From NCBI GenBank assembly GCA_950295325.1, contig OX485804.1, forward strand, positions 6,758,001-6,822,000: a stretch of DNA of 64,000 nucleotides. Reading direction: 5' to 3'. How positions within the stretch are numbered: position 1 is the stretch's first letter; each line of letters begins with the position of its first letter. The position numbers were made by a program, and so were the translations under genes. Positions 1-12,020 of this stretch are shown here, one piece after another. Source of the stretch: Polytrichum commune. Its lineage: Eukaryota; Streptophyta; Polytrichopsida; Polytrichales; Polytrichaceae. The notes under the pieces were generated by a model that ran no database searches, was not told where the DNA came from, and was given only the letters and a program-made list of their open reading frames with translations.

Positions 1-2789
1 ATCAATACGGGGAACATTACTTCAAGAGCCAACATCTTTGAAGTCACAACTTCTAGTGGAGGATAATATTTTCACATGTAAAAGTATATCTTAGAATGGA
101 ATTCTCAAGGTTCAAATTATAGGCCTTCTCAACAACACAAGAATAATGCATCCCACAATGCATCGTATTCGTAAATCAACACCAACACACACACACACAC
201 CCAACACAACAATATACTAAAAACATTTTCATCCCCACCCCACATGCTTTTTGTTTGATCTTTGTCATTTGTGTCTTTGTTTAGCCCAATTGGGTCAATC
301 CATGTCATTCATAGAGCCTACCACTAAAACTTTTACAAAACTCTTTAAACATAAAATACTCTTCATTTATGCTTGCTTCCTCATGAAGGTGGGTTTAAAT
401 CAATTCATCAATACAATTCACACACTACAACAACACGAATCATTTATAGGACTCTTCAAAATTCCTAACAATAAATGATATGTAAAATACTCTTCATAGA
501 CTTGTGCGGTTCATAACTGAGGTGAAATTATCCCCATGCAAACTTTGTTGTCACTTATGTAATTTAGAACTATATGTCTAATGCACACCTCTTGCATGTG
601 CATTTATTTAAGAAACACTTATGATTGTAGCCAACATTGGTACAACACTACTGATGTAGTGTCCCCTTGTGGTGTTCTTGTACAATTTTGCATCAAAAAT
701 AATATAAATAGATAATATTGTAGTGGAATGCCCATGGCAACTTCACCACTTGGGAAGGCCTTGCCAACCTATGGTGATAGTTCCAACATTCAAAATACCT
801 CAATTTGTTTCAATGAGTGTGTACATCGCTAGTTCCAAAGTTTTCAAAATTGTTGTGGCATAATGTAATTTGTAGCAATCACATGTTCCAATATTTATGA
901 TTATACATGTTTAAAATAATGTGCATTGCGAAAACAAATATTGGTATACTATTAATGAGTTTAAAGTACCTACTCAATTTTTATATTTTCTACTCATAGA
1001 CAAGCATTGGTGACGCAAGAAGGATATCGATTTCATGCATTCGTGAATTATCGATCATGACCATGTTCAGTGACAAGTTGTTGAACTATGCGGTCTACAA
1101 GGGAAGCTAAGACATGAGTGATAAGCGGTGAGCAGTGAGTGGTGAGCGATAATACATGAGTGGTAAGTGGTAACATGTGAGCAATAAAGTCAATTATAGT
1201 AAAATTTCATGACTATAGGGGGTCATAACTTAAACTTGGTACTATGTTTATTTAGTATATTTAATTTTCTATATATTATCAAAAATTTGAGAACGCAAGG
1301 GAACCTATTACCTTGGACTACTAGAAAAGTATTCAATTAATTGCTAATTTTTATTGTATCAATTTAAAACATTGTTGCATGCAACCAAAGTAGACTAGAA
1401 ATAATGAAAGTCGTCAACTACCATTTTCCAACATTATGATGAACACTATACTAGCATCACTACTTGTGTTCAACAACATTGATAAGCTCAAACAGTCACA
1501 TGACCTCATTGTAGGTATATGTTGGAGCATGGAAAAACTTGTCGTTGTCGTAATTTGCTTTGGATAGAAATTTGAAATCATAGTACATATGTTTGCATTC
1601 AACCCATTTTCCTTTCTTTCCCAAAGCCATGAAAGACAATTGCATGAAGTCCAAGCATGTGCATTATGGGATGTCACCAATTGTGACACAATGGGAGTTA
1701 TCATCCTTGGAGATAATGTTGACTATCATTCTAAATCCTTGATATGGAATGGCCATGACTCCAACAACATAGTATCCATTCGTAAGTCTGACACTCTCCC
1801 ATTTGTTTTGGTGATTTGATGTTGGTGTTGTTGGATTATAACCATTTCTCCAAATTATCTTGATTGTTTGACATTTGTAGCTTGAGAAGTGCCCATTCAG
1901 TGTCTAACATTTACAATTTCATTTTGCAAAAAAAAATACAAATAAAAAATAAATTCAGATAAAATTTGGTGTGATTGCTCCTCCAAGTTTTATGATTTAG
2001 CCTTCATATGGAAAAGGTGTCACTTAGTTCAAGGCAGAATTTTGCCCTATACCATCTTCTCCATGTGTTCAAACAACTTCGTTGTCATATTTGTCTACAA
2101 TCCAAGTTATAATAACTTCAAATTATGTAATAATGTTTGGATCTCGGGCTTCTTTTTAACTTACCACAATCAGTTGACATTGATTCATGTGAGCAGTTTC
2201 TCTTATACTTCCATCTAAAACCAAAAGCTTAATTTATTTTTCTTCCAAAATGTTGCCATCAATTCATTTCTCAAGCCTACATGAATTCTTTACCAAAATA
2301 GTCTAAACCATGCTCAACACTAGGAATGTGCTTGCATTTTTTGGGGGGAAAGAATTGAATGAAGAATCTAACAACAATATGTAAATCCATTTTCACTTGT
2401 ATGAATATAATACGAGTTGTAATTTTTGTGGCAAAATACCACATATCTAGGATACTAGTGGGTGTGATTCCAAATATGTCCCCTCCCTCACTACTCAAAA
2501 GTTACCGCTCATCACTCACCACTCACATGATAGCACTCCCCATGCTCCACCCCAATTCCAAGTTATTCCTAAATTAGTGTGGTCCACAAAATTTGAATTA
2601 AAAGATGCACCTCCTTTGAGAGGATGTGGCTAAGGTCTTTGACCATGTTTTGCACAAGGGTGCAATGGGTACAACATAAAAAAAAAACTAAGGAGTGCCA
2701 TGTGTTCAAGGTGGCAAAGGACAATGTGCTAGTTATTTAAATTAGATCACAAAGAGTCGATAGAACAATGCCATATATATATAGAAAAT
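1..2789. other. AT-rich intergenic DNA without recognisable gene
   Basis: No open frame here resembles a known protein; all are short and broken. Visible structure is limited to a short CA microsatellite near 186-201, a stretch rich in GTGAG/GGTAAG words at 1113-1190 with inverted counterparts (CTCAC words) at 2505-2530, and scattered A/T homopolymers. The inverted GTGAG words could be the decayed ends of an old element, but the match is too simple in sequence to claim it. Confidence 0.5.
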
Positions 2790-2832
2790 ATTGTGGGCAT
2801 ACTTATAGTGTGACTTTTACTTCAATACCCTA

Positions 2833-3695
2833 TAGTTGGCTTAGTCATGTAAAAGCATTGATTGGTTGTTGAATTCATCCCGGGACCACTTCGGTTTACA
2901 CCAAGGAGTCAAAGTGACCATGGGGGTTGAGGTCCTCAAAAGACATATTTTAAGGCCTACATAATCCACTGATGGCAAAGACCCATGGGATTAGATATTG
3001 AATGATTTTTTTTTTTTTTGGGGGGGGGGGCTTTATATACAACTCTTCCCACTAGGTAAGGCTCACAATGCGCACTTTCTGACATTTATGTGTTGTATTG
3101 AATCTTGAGAGGCAAGTGTGCCCTCTATGTGCCTTGATCATGTTAGAGCCCATGAGACACACCATTTTTTCCCTACCCTACCCTACCCCTTAAACCGGCT
3201 CCTACATGTTTCATCAAACAACGTGGGACATCTAGAACTTAAGAATTTGAGTACACACAAAGCGGGTTGCAAATAATGCTAAATGTACAACACAAGGTAC
3301 ATGTCACATGTAAATAACATTGAACATGTACAAATTGAATCGCTCATTTTTTTTGTAAAAATTGTTGTGAGAAGATTTGCAAGCCACATCTTCGACACGT
3401 TTAACAAGAAGTGAAGACAAGTGAAGCCCAAGAGAAGACAAGAATGGTCAAACTTGGTTTTTTTTCCCTCAAAACTACCATTTTTGGGCATACATTAAAA
3501 AAAACAGCACATTCACTTTTCAGTGCATGGTTATTCTTCTCGGTCCACATTTAGTTTACACCTAGTGAGGGGCCCGAAGGCTTTGTAAATTCATTTTTTG
3601 AGAAATCGGATCATGGAAGTTGGACCATCAAGTCGGACCGTGGGAAAAGGCCATCTTTCATAGTCCGACTTCATGGTCCATGGTGTAAACCGGCC
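2833..3695. mobile_element. TIR element copy A (PIF/Harbinger-like, non-autonomous)
   Basis: The right end reads GTGTAAACCGGCC followed by TTA (3696-3698). This is the inverted complement of the left end of the related copy at 16442 (TTA then GGGCCGGTTTACAC). Long blocks match that copy in order, for example the segments around 2880-2960, 3160-3260 and 3290-3690. The left terminus of this copy is decayed, so 2833 is approximate. TTA/TAA target sites and GGGCC-type ends suggest a PIF/Harbinger superfamily MITE. No transposase frame is visible. Confidence 0.65.
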
Positions 3696-3942
3696 TTAAC
3701 TACAACTAGGCAAATACAGAGTCTACGAAGCTACTAGTTCCAGTGTTAAATCAATTTTGCATATCATATTAGGACTTCGTGTTGGATGAATGAAAATTAT
3801 CCTCATATGCGATGATTCCTTGTGCCAAAGACAAGGGGACTTTGTTTCCCAACACCTACTATTAGAGGTGCAGTTAAAGTTTGCCCCTATGAAATCTATT
3901 GTTGATTCAAACTATTGTACTTCAAGGGTAGGATATGCACTA

Positions 3943-4254
3943 CACAAAATATGATATTTAGTGTTTGATACACTAAATACGAATGCATACAGTAAAGGCC
4001 CTATGAAAGCAAGTAATATTAAATGTAAACTCAAACACTAAATATCAACTATGGTAACATGTGAAAGTTACATGTTTGAATTTAGTGTTAATGAGGATAT
4101 GAAAAAAGGGGATATAATAAGGGAAGTGGCAGTAGCAAAAGTAACGACACATGTATATCTAACCCTAATTGTCAAAGAATTGAAAATGAGTGTTGAACAT
4201 GGTAGGATGGTAACAACACTAAATATATCCAAACACTAAATATCATATTTTGTG
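3943..4254 (+). mobile_element. MITE family 1 (CACTA...TAGTG ends), copy 1
   Basis: A 312-bp element related to those at 12086-12397 (inverted) and 17164-17457. The ends are palindromic (ACTAAATAT...ATATTTAGT words at each end), and the interior shares a block with the other copies near 4050-4110. The left flank is TA; the right flank is GA, probably a mutated TA. The open frame inside it is an element artefact. Confidence 0.7.
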
Positions 4255-4478
4255 GAGTAAGCCAAATAACTATGTGCGCCAAGGAGGTCTAGCACCTAGG
4301 TGGCAATTTCTTACTTCGTTGGCACCCATATATAGATTTACTTAAAAATTTGGCAATATTCTCCTCCCATGACCTTCCACCTACACATTTCTATATTCAT
4401 AAGGCAACTCAAGTATTCATGGGAATCACGCATCTTTGAAAACATTTTACCATATATTGGCATCGTAACACAACATGG

Positions 4479-4561
4479 CTACCTCATTTCACTTTGTGCC
4501 AAGCATATTTAGATGACTTAGCCATTTTCTCAAAAGTAGATCCTCACAACATGCGAGATTG
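4479..4561 (+). pseudogene. Possible Ty3/gypsy-type reverse transcriptase relic
   Basis: The + strand translation contains CQAYLDDLAIFSK followed by a histidine-containing stretch (DPHNMRDW). It resembles the YxDD catalytic box and the following IFS motif of LTR-retrotransposon reverse transcriptases. The frame is lost upstream. Downstream it is cut by the SINE whose target-site duplication begins at 4553. Only about 25 residues look homologous, so the call is tentative. Confidence 0.4.
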
Positions 4562-4774
4562 GTCCAAAATGACCCTAAACTACTGGATGATGGTGGAGAG
4601 ATACCCAAATCTCAAGGAAGAGGTTGGCGGTTCAATTCCCGACTGTGAAATCTCCTCTCTACTTGACATAAAACTTGTCAAGTGGTCAACTGCCTCCTGT
4701 GCTTTGACGTTGGCCTATCAACCTTCTGTCTCAAAAAAAGAAAAAAGAAAAAGAAAAAGAAAACAAACAAACAA
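4562..4774 (+). mobile_element. tRNA-related SINE, short subtype
   Basis: The head (starting about CCAAAATGACCCTAAACTAC) carries a tRNA-like B box, GGTTCAATTCCC, near 4630. The body ends in an A-rich (AAAAAG)n tail at 4733-4774. The flanks GCGAGATTG (4553-4561) and GCGAGGTTG (4775-4783) form a 9-bp target-site duplication with one mismatch. The head matches the other three SINE copies, but sequence after CTACTTGAC is different, so this is a separate 3' subtype. Confidence 0.8.
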
Positions 4775-4783
4775 GCGAGGTTG

Positions 4784-5587
4784 CCTTTGGCATGCCATGT
4801 ACCCGAAGGTTCAGCTATTTTTCTTAAGAACTTTGGTGGAGAAGTATCCAATTTGGGGGAAGAAAAATAGAGAACATGTTTCATGGGTAACTATGAGATG
4901 ATTAGGTACATGTGACGCGTTTACTTGAATTTGGGATGCATCGATATGTTCAAGATTGAGGCACTTCGATTTTTGATTGTTCAAACCATTATGCAAATTT
5001 TTGTTGCCAACACGAGTTATTAGGCAATAGCCAAAATATTTGACTTTTGGCCATATTTTCCCTTAAAAAAGGGTAAATCAACCTCAATATATTGATCCAA
5101 CTAGGTGTTTAATGTGGATAGAACAACAACCTTCATCATTTGTATAGAAATCAATATTGGGACCCTCCTCAATATTTTCACACCTTGATTTTCAAAATAG
5201 AATCTCACCTGCACTAACAATCCCACCACATAGACGGACCCCCCCCCCCTCCTCCCAAGGGATGGTAGAAATTTCATTTCTTTAAAACAAGTTTGCAAAT
5301 TTCTGTACGTTACATTTAATTCTATGTTTTATTTTTTACTTGTGTTATGTGAACTCTTCATAATTGTGTAGATTGAGCTATTTAACATGGACGATTAATT
5401 AATTTTTTTTTATTATTATTATTTTGGAATGTCACTTCAATTAGGGTCAAATACCTTAGGAGTTGTGAACATGTCAGTGTCCAAGGATGTTTTTGGGCAC
5501 AACCAATTGAGATCCTAGTGTTTCCAAGTCCAATTGGTCACACGTTGGCATCTTTCGGTTTTCTTTACGAATCTAGGACATATATTT
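4784..5587. other. Intergenic DNA, nothing recognised
   Basis: AT-rich DNA with a short C run near 5239-5249 and no coding or RNA-gene signal that I can support. Confidence 0.4.
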
Positions 5588-5596
5588 TATAAACTC

Positions 5597-5898
5597 CAGT
5601 TGGAGATGACCCTAAACTACCAGGTGACAGTGGAGAAATACCCATTTCTGAACAGAGGGATTGGCGTTTCGATTTCCGTTGAGTAATCTTCTCTCTACTT
5701 GATGAAAAGGAGAAAGAAAAAGGAAAAAGGAAAAAGAAAACCCCTAGTTAAGTAGTTAGGAAGCCAAGAGCCCACCCACCACAAAGTAGACAGTAAACCC
5801 CACCCTGCACCAAGAAGATTCTTGAGCAGCGTAAAGCCAACAGACTCAAATTCACGTCAAATTGCCGGACATTGATTAATCCTTCCTTCCTTCCTTCC
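5597..5898 (+). mobile_element. tRNA-related SINE, long subtype
   Basis: The 302-bp copy is flanked by a perfect 9-bp target-site duplication TATAAACTC (5588-5596 and 5899-5907). The head GATGACCCTAAACTACCAGG matches the other copies. The B box is degenerate (GTTTCGATTTCC). An internal A/G-rich tract (about 5707-5741) interrupts the body, followed by the long-subtype 3' module, and the element ends in a (TTCC)n tail. Pol III promoters in the head and reverse transcription by a LINE partner are family knowledge. Confidence 0.85.
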
Positions 5899-6572
5899 TA
5901 TAAACTCGTCTAAAACGGTCGGTACTTCTTCAACTGGCTATTTCTCAACCTCGACCGGTTGACCTACATCATAACTGGCAGCCGGTCGTCCCCATTGAAC
6001 GGGAACATGTTCCCGGGGCAAAGGGCCCGGCCTCAAGGGGTGTATCTTATTCTGGGGACAAACAGGCAAGAAACGTGTGCTATGTAATTAATAGTAGGGG
6101 GTCGAGGGCATAACTATACTCAGGTCCGGCTGCACACAACACACACACTAAGCTTAAACCCTTCCTTCCTGTAGTTGGCCCCACAAATCATAAGCCCTTG
6201 CACTGAGCTATAAGGTAGTGTGTACTAGAATGTACTAGAATGTAAGGCCGGCCTCGATAATGGGCTTCTTATATCACTGTCCCCAGTCGTTACCCGCTTT
6301 GCATCCGGAAACACGCGTGTCGAGATGTTCACTTCACGGGGCGGGGGGATGGTCAAGTACCGCCATTGAACTTATAGGGGAGGCAGATTCGGGCAGGGGC
6401 AGCCGCCCGCCCAAATTTTTTAATTTTTTTGGATCCGACTGAAAATTGTTGTCCGCCCGCCCGACTTCAAAAAAACCATTGCGCTTGCATTCTTGAAGAC
6501 CACTTATCCACTAATCCCATATTGAGTGCATTTCACCTTCAAGGACCAAAATCCAATATATATGTTCACTTT

Positions 6573-6705
6573 CATTGAGTAAATAAGCGATTGATTGGGA
6601 TTTCATACACATTTATAATATTTTAGACTTCCTAGTTATTTACATGCTTTATTGGCGATTCTATTTTGAAAATGAAATCCCAATCAATCGCTTATTTACT
6701 CAATG
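6573..6705. repeat. Perfect 34-bp inverted repeat with 65-nt loop
   Basis: Arms at 6573-6606 and 6672-6705 are exact reverse complements; arm 1 begins CATTGAGTAAATAAGCG. The 65-nt loop is AT-rich. It could be a young foldback element, a small-RNA precursor or a recent inversion duplication. No target-site duplication was found. Confidence 0.85.
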
Positions 6706-6921
6706 GTTTACGTGACATTAAGTGACATTTAAGACACTATTGCATTACGTGACTATGAACAATAACACACACTAACTAGGATAATTAGTGTAGCATTGGG
6801 CATTTTAAATCCATAAACATTTCAATGAACGAAATGTTTCACAAAGCAAGCAATTGCAAGTCACAAAAATTATCATATCAAGTTCACAACATGAGTTGAG
6901 GATTGAAAAAATACAAGAGTA

Positions 6922-6922
6922 A

Positions 6923-6952
<30 letters not shown>
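6922..6952. repeat. (GT)n(AT)n microsatellite
   Basis: A GT run passes directly into an AT run; an ordinary compound microsatellite. Confidence 0.9.
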
Positions 6953-6955
<3 letters not shown>

Positions 6956-7156
6956 GTCATGTAGGTCTTCTCAACTATGTTCATTATTGATTCTAGAATG
7001 ATGCCTCTGTTTTGACATACTCCATTCTCATCGATTTGATGTCAACCATTCCACCCCACTTTACAGTCAAGCTTGAAGGCTCAAGAAAGTTTGAATGAAT
7101 GGAAAACTACATGGATTCTACATGACATAGAGTGGATAATGTTTCAACGTAAACTA

Positions 7157-7542
7157 CACTAAATATCATATTAGTATCACATGATGTTTTATGTCAATTT
7201 GGTAACTTTTCTAATGACGCTTCTTCTGAATAAGTTTATAAATATTGTCATCCCAATTTACTGTTAGTTCGTCCACTTTTGGTATATTCTACATCCTAAC
7301 ATTCATGTAATGAATTGTTGTCATGGATGATTGAGATTTGATGAAGATCCACTTAGTAAGTGGCAATAATTGCAATATTGTAAAATCTATACTATCCAAA
7401 TTTTCTATTGTTTATATTTTTGACAGGGAATGACAAATAATGTTAGGTTTACTTTTATCGTTAGTGTCACTACGTAGGTGGTTCACAATTAGTATTGAGC
7501 AAGACAAAATATAATTGGTGACACTAAATACAATATTCAATG
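7157..7542 (+). mobile_element. MITE family 3 (CACTAAATA ends), copy 1
   Basis: The left end is CACTAAATATCATATTAGT. The interior block around 7195-7275 (GGTAACTTTTCTAATG, ATTGTCATCCCAA, CCACTTTTGGTAT) also occurs at 57875-57970 and, inverted, at 59500-59590. The right end near 7530-7542 is a degenerate inverted copy of the left. It has family 1-like ends but an unrelated core. Confidence 0.65.
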
Positions 7543-8172
7543 TAATTTTGTGACAAAACCACCTAAAATAGATGGCTCTAACACAAAATCGAAAGGCCAT
7601 GACACTTCAAAATCTCATAGTCCTTGATTTTGAGTGAGAGTAAGGTTGATGTGTCTTGTTTGTTAGATTAATCTTCATGATTCATTGTGCAAGCACTAAA
7701 TGTTGCATGACATATTCTCTAGGTTCCACTTGGTTATTGCAACACTAATAATGTGGATGATAGTGAATAGTGCGGACACTAAACTTATGCACATGTACAC
7801 TTCTTTTTCTCTATAAACTTCTCATGCATTGGGGTTTGATTTCACAATGACCCACGCCTGTCATTCAATTTTTCAATGAAGAGTCCACCGCCCAGTAACA
7901 CTCATTTGAGTAGTCATCATATTTGTATTTTGAACTTTACTTAAGCCTATGTCAAGACTTAGCACAACTATAGACATCACCATCACGTTTGATTACTAGT
8001 TTATACTTTCACTTGGTATCATTGCCTTGAGCATAACAAGCCTCAATAAGTTTAAATATATAGTTAGCTATAGAGTGCATGAAGTATATTTAAAACATAA
8101 AAAAATAAAATAGCCATCTACATGTATGGTAGACAATAAATGAAGTCATATGTGTGGTTACCAACCAAAAAT
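7543..8172. other. Intergenic DNA, nothing recognised
   Basis: AT-rich sequence without a supported gene, RNA or repeat copy. Confidence 0.4.
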
Positions 8173-8179
8173 AAGAAAC

Positions 8180-8454
8180 AAATGATGAACCAAAATAAAA
8201 ATAAAACCAATGTTGGGCAATCCGACGTGAATTCGAGCCCGTTGGCCCTACATTGCTCAAGAATCCTCTTGGTGCAAGGTAAGGTTTATTACCTACCCTG
8301 TGGTGAGTGGGCTATTGGCCTCCTACCTACCAAGCTAGTTTTTTTCCGTCGAGTAGAGGAGAGATTTCAGAATGGAAATTGAACTGCCAATCACTCCATT
8401 CGAAAATGGATACCTCTCCACTATCACCTGGTACTTTAGGGTCATCTCGGACTG
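8180..8454 (-). mobile_element. tRNA-related SINE, long subtype, inverted
   Basis: Read on the minus strand it has the head GATGACCCTAAAGTACCAGG, a GTTCAATTTCC B-box-like segment and the long-subtype 3' module ending ATTGCCCAACATTGG plus an AT-rich tail. AAGAAAC flanks both sides (8173-8179 and 8455-8461), with similar neighbouring bases, consistent with an imperfect target-site duplication. It is closely related to the copy at 46941-47207. Confidence 0.75.
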
Positions 8455-8461
8455 AAGAAAC

Positions 8462-10178
8462 TAAAATGTGACCATACAATCAAATCATATATTCAACTGC
8501 AAATATGAAGTTGGATATTTAAGGTATCCAACTTGAATACTCACCACAATAACATCAAGGTTCGTCACATCGGATGTTGCCTTGACATACAAAAGAATCA
8601 TCGCATTATGTTTGTTTAATACCATGAACACATTAGCAAAGATAATTTGTAACCAAATTAACAGATAAACTGGTTGAGTTCGAGAGATAAGCGCTTGAAG
8701 TTGAAGACTTCAGGTACATTACCGATTATTCTAGAGTAATTCGGGGAATATACCTTGAATCAATAAAGAAACAAGTGAAAGATGTCAACATGTAACCGAA
8801 CATGAAAAGAAAAATGAACATTGTTAGTTTTTTGGCTTTTGTCATGGAGCAAAGGTCAAGTGGTCTCATTAGCATCGTAGGCCCATGAATTTTGTCTTTA
8901 AATCGATGCATTTATATGTGTGGATGAACTTGTCTTGCACAATGTCACTCTTTTAAGTAAATTGTTGCCAACCAAAGTTTCATTTTACTAGTTCATGAGC
9001 TCTACATGAGATCAAGTCTTCCATTTTTAGGCATGCAACTTTGTATGTGAATGAATGCATCCATATGGGCAATAACCTTGATTAAGTGCTAGTGATTCAT
9101 AATGCTACCAACCCAAAGTCTCGCTTTCTTAATTTTATTGGAAGTCTTCTCTATGGAGGGCAATACATATGTGAATGTCACCATGTTGTCCATCACATGA
9201 CATCCACCGAGTCGACGGCGATTGCCGAAACACCAACCATAAGGTGGAGAGGGAGGGTTTTTTTGGGGGGGGGGAGGTGAAAATGGCCAATTGACTCGTA
9301 AAACAAAGTCAATCGTGCAATCCATTATATATATAAGTTAATCAACAATGAAACCCTTGGTACATTAAATCTAATTGATTGTTATATTTGTTCCTTTGGA
9401 TTTAATGAAGTATGAGAAAATCAATGATATAACATAGTTGACTAGCATGATCCATCACCCAAAATAAAGTTGACCATGCAACAAAATTAGCATATGAGTA
9501 GGCATTTAATTTACCATAAAAACATGACGAAAATTTATGGCGCCACATTTGTGTTGGACAACCCTAAACGTAGTGTACATGTTGCAACAAATCTTGACTT
9601 GAAGAGATGATGTCATGTACATGGTCCTTACTCAACAAAATGTTAAGCATTCACTTGGGGAGGATGGCATTTTGGAGGGGGGGAGGGTCTCCTTTGAGAG
9701 TGCAAGCCACGTGCATACGAGATTGCCTATCAAACCTTTCCACCCCAATGAAATATGTTAATGACCAAAAAGAATACTATACACACACGTTGATGACCAC
9801 ATAAGACTTTCATGTATGTATACATCGATTGTGCTCTCTTGGGGTATAATACTTCAATTATATATACAAACTTTGTGCGATTGGAAGGAAAAAAAATGTA
9901 CTCTTGTATACGTGCTCATATAGCACTATTTATTGACAAAGCTATTGAAGTGTGACACTCGGGATGACAACTATTGCTTCATTGATGAACACATATGAAC
10001 TTTATGGGATACAAGGTATATATACATGAATGAGATAAGCCCGTTCTATGATAATCCTTGGGGGGGGGGTTAGAGTACAATTATTTCTCATGCAAAACTC
10101 ATGCTATCATGTTTATTTCTAAAAACCTAGGTGGAAGAATATCCATCCAATGTGTATACTCCACAAGCAAGATTCTCA
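8462..10178. other. Intergenic DNA, nothing recognised
   Basis: No protein similarity is visible. It includes short G runs (9261-9276, 9678-9686 and 10060-10069) and AT-rich low-complexity stretches. Confidence 0.4.
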
Positions 10179-10181
10179 TTA

Positions 10182-10555
10182 GAGCATCTCCACCCTTGGG
10201 CAGAAAGGCAGGCTCTCGAAATGCGCTTTGAAGGGCTCCAAGCATGCACTAAATTTTTTTAGGGTGGCACTCCCCCACCGTTACTTGCATACTGGCTCTT
10301 CAAGCCGAAAAATTGGCAAGAATATTCCCTGAGGTTCCAAAAGTGGCACGATTCACTGAATCGCAAGTGGATGAGGCCTCGGAATGTGGGCGCAGCAAGA
10401 GCAACGCTCACCCACGAGGATAGTGAGTGGAGCCGGAAGTTTGAAGAGCCCTGGCAATCAAGGCCTCGGTGTTGGGGAGGGGTGGGGCAGGTTTTCTCCA
10501 AGGCCGCATTAAAGGGCTTGCCAAGTCCCTTTAACGCGGCAGGGTGGAGATGCTC
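10182..10555. mobile_element. MITE with GAGCATCTCCACCCT terminal inverted repeats
   Basis: The left end GAGCATCTCCACCCT (10182) and right end AGGGTGGAGATGCTC (to 10555) are exact inverted repeats, flanked on both sides by TTA (10179-10181 and 10556-10558). The 374-bp interior is relatively GC-rich and has no transposase. The TTA duplication fits PIF/Harbinger-like MITEs; ends starting GAGCATCTCC are common in plants. Confidence 0.85.
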
Positions 10556-11134
10556 TTAGAAACCCTTTTGTACACCCACGTGGTATTGTATGTGGTCTTA
10601 ATATTGTTTCAAACTCAAATCAACATTATTGTAGACCAATACTGACCTTCATGAGAAACATAACGCCACTAAGGCTATAACCCATGCTCAATTTTTTTTA
10701 AATTTTTTTTTTCTAACTATGAGAGGCTAGCATGGCCCCTAAAATCCACTTGGGTAGATCCTTTGTAGTTGGATAGTATGTCAGTGCTAACTGATGATTA
10801 GGCAACATGATGGTTGAGAGGTGGGTGGCCAACCACCAATGGCGAAGGCATTATTCAAAACTAGAACACATGATATGCAATAGTCATCAAACTAATACTA
10901 TGGGGTCACTATTCATTTTGCGAGGTGACCCAACATAAGCAACACATGATTCTCATGAAATCTCTAACAATCCCAACACTAGAGACTTAACACCCTAGCA
11001 TTGAGTAATGTTATGAACATGACTCTTGGATAGTCATTGTAAGAAATTGCTCGAGGTTGTATTGAATCCGATTTTCTCAAGTTAGAGATTGGTGTGTTGC
11101 ACAACTACAAGTCAACCAAAGTGGTGCTACTTAA

Positions 11135-11704
11135 GGCCACTTCACACACAAGGCTGAAGGCCCCTGACCATGGCAATGTAAGAGCTCTCATTGGTCGAAA
11201 TGGCGGAGACCGTCCAAGTTCACTTCACACTAGGAGGTGAAGGCCTAAAGGCCCAAAGAAAAGTTTGTGGATGAAAAGTCTACATGGAGTCTTACATGGC
11301 AAGTTGTGGATAAGGGTGCATGGTCTACGAGAATTTGCGTCCGACCCACCTCGAAGAGGTGGGCTTGACTAAAATTCCGGGAGACCATAACTTTTTTTAA
11401 TAATTTTCCCAACATTTCAAGACAGATTTCAGGACAGATTCTAGGACACACAAACACCACCAAGTAATTCTCTTAAATTGATAAAGTTTGAAACATATTA
11501 TATTAAACCAAATCCTCCCCTCTTTTTCCGCCAACAAAAATGCAATGGTCCCACAACATGGTCCATTCTCACTTCACACTATGCTTGAGGGCCCGTGACT
11601 ACATAAAACAACTTTCCCAACACACATGGTACAACCTTTGGACGAGAGTCAAAGGTCCTCACCATTACAAGGTCACGGCTCTTGGCTCATGTGTGAAGTG
11701 GCCC
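11135..11704. mobile_element. MITE family 2 (GGGCCACTTCACAC ends), copy 1
   Basis: The ends GGCCACTTCACACAC and GTGTGAAGTGGCCC are inverted repeats, flanked by TAA on the left and TTA on the right. The interior shares segments with five other copies in the window (GGGAGACCAT, CACTTCACACTA, GCTTGAGGG). This copy is the most diverged. Confidence 0.75.
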
Positions 11705-12020
11705 TTATAGTAACATATCCTCACTTGGGATGTCAATTTGCTCATTGCTAGTTTTGTATGGCACCTATTTATGGGCCGACTTTGAATGCTACATCCGTCC
11801 CTTCGCCGCTATCTAACAAAGCACCGAAGTGGTGGCCTAAGTCGGGCTTTGGGACATGGATTGAGTAAAGCCTATGCCCTTAGGTGGACGACACAACCAC
11901 ACTGACGGTGCAAGTAATTGCGAAGCTATCATTTTTGAAGAAGTCTGAAGTCTTTAGAACTGCCCGCCTGAAAAAAAAATGTTTCTAACCAACATGCTGC
12001 CCCCGTATTTGAGAGTGTAA

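Noticed and set aside
1113..2530. Element bounded by inverted GTGAG/CTCAC-rich ends
   Set aside because: The similarity comes from a simple repeated word; no clear end, target duplication or second copy.
4620..4650. tRNA gene suggested by a GGTTCAATTCC B box
   Set aside because: No cloverleaf can be formed and the same segment is part of a repeated SINE head.
6001..6014. Perfect 14-bp palindrome GGGAACATGTTCCC as an operator
   Set aside because: Isolated, not near a gene start, and expected by chance at this length in 64 kb.
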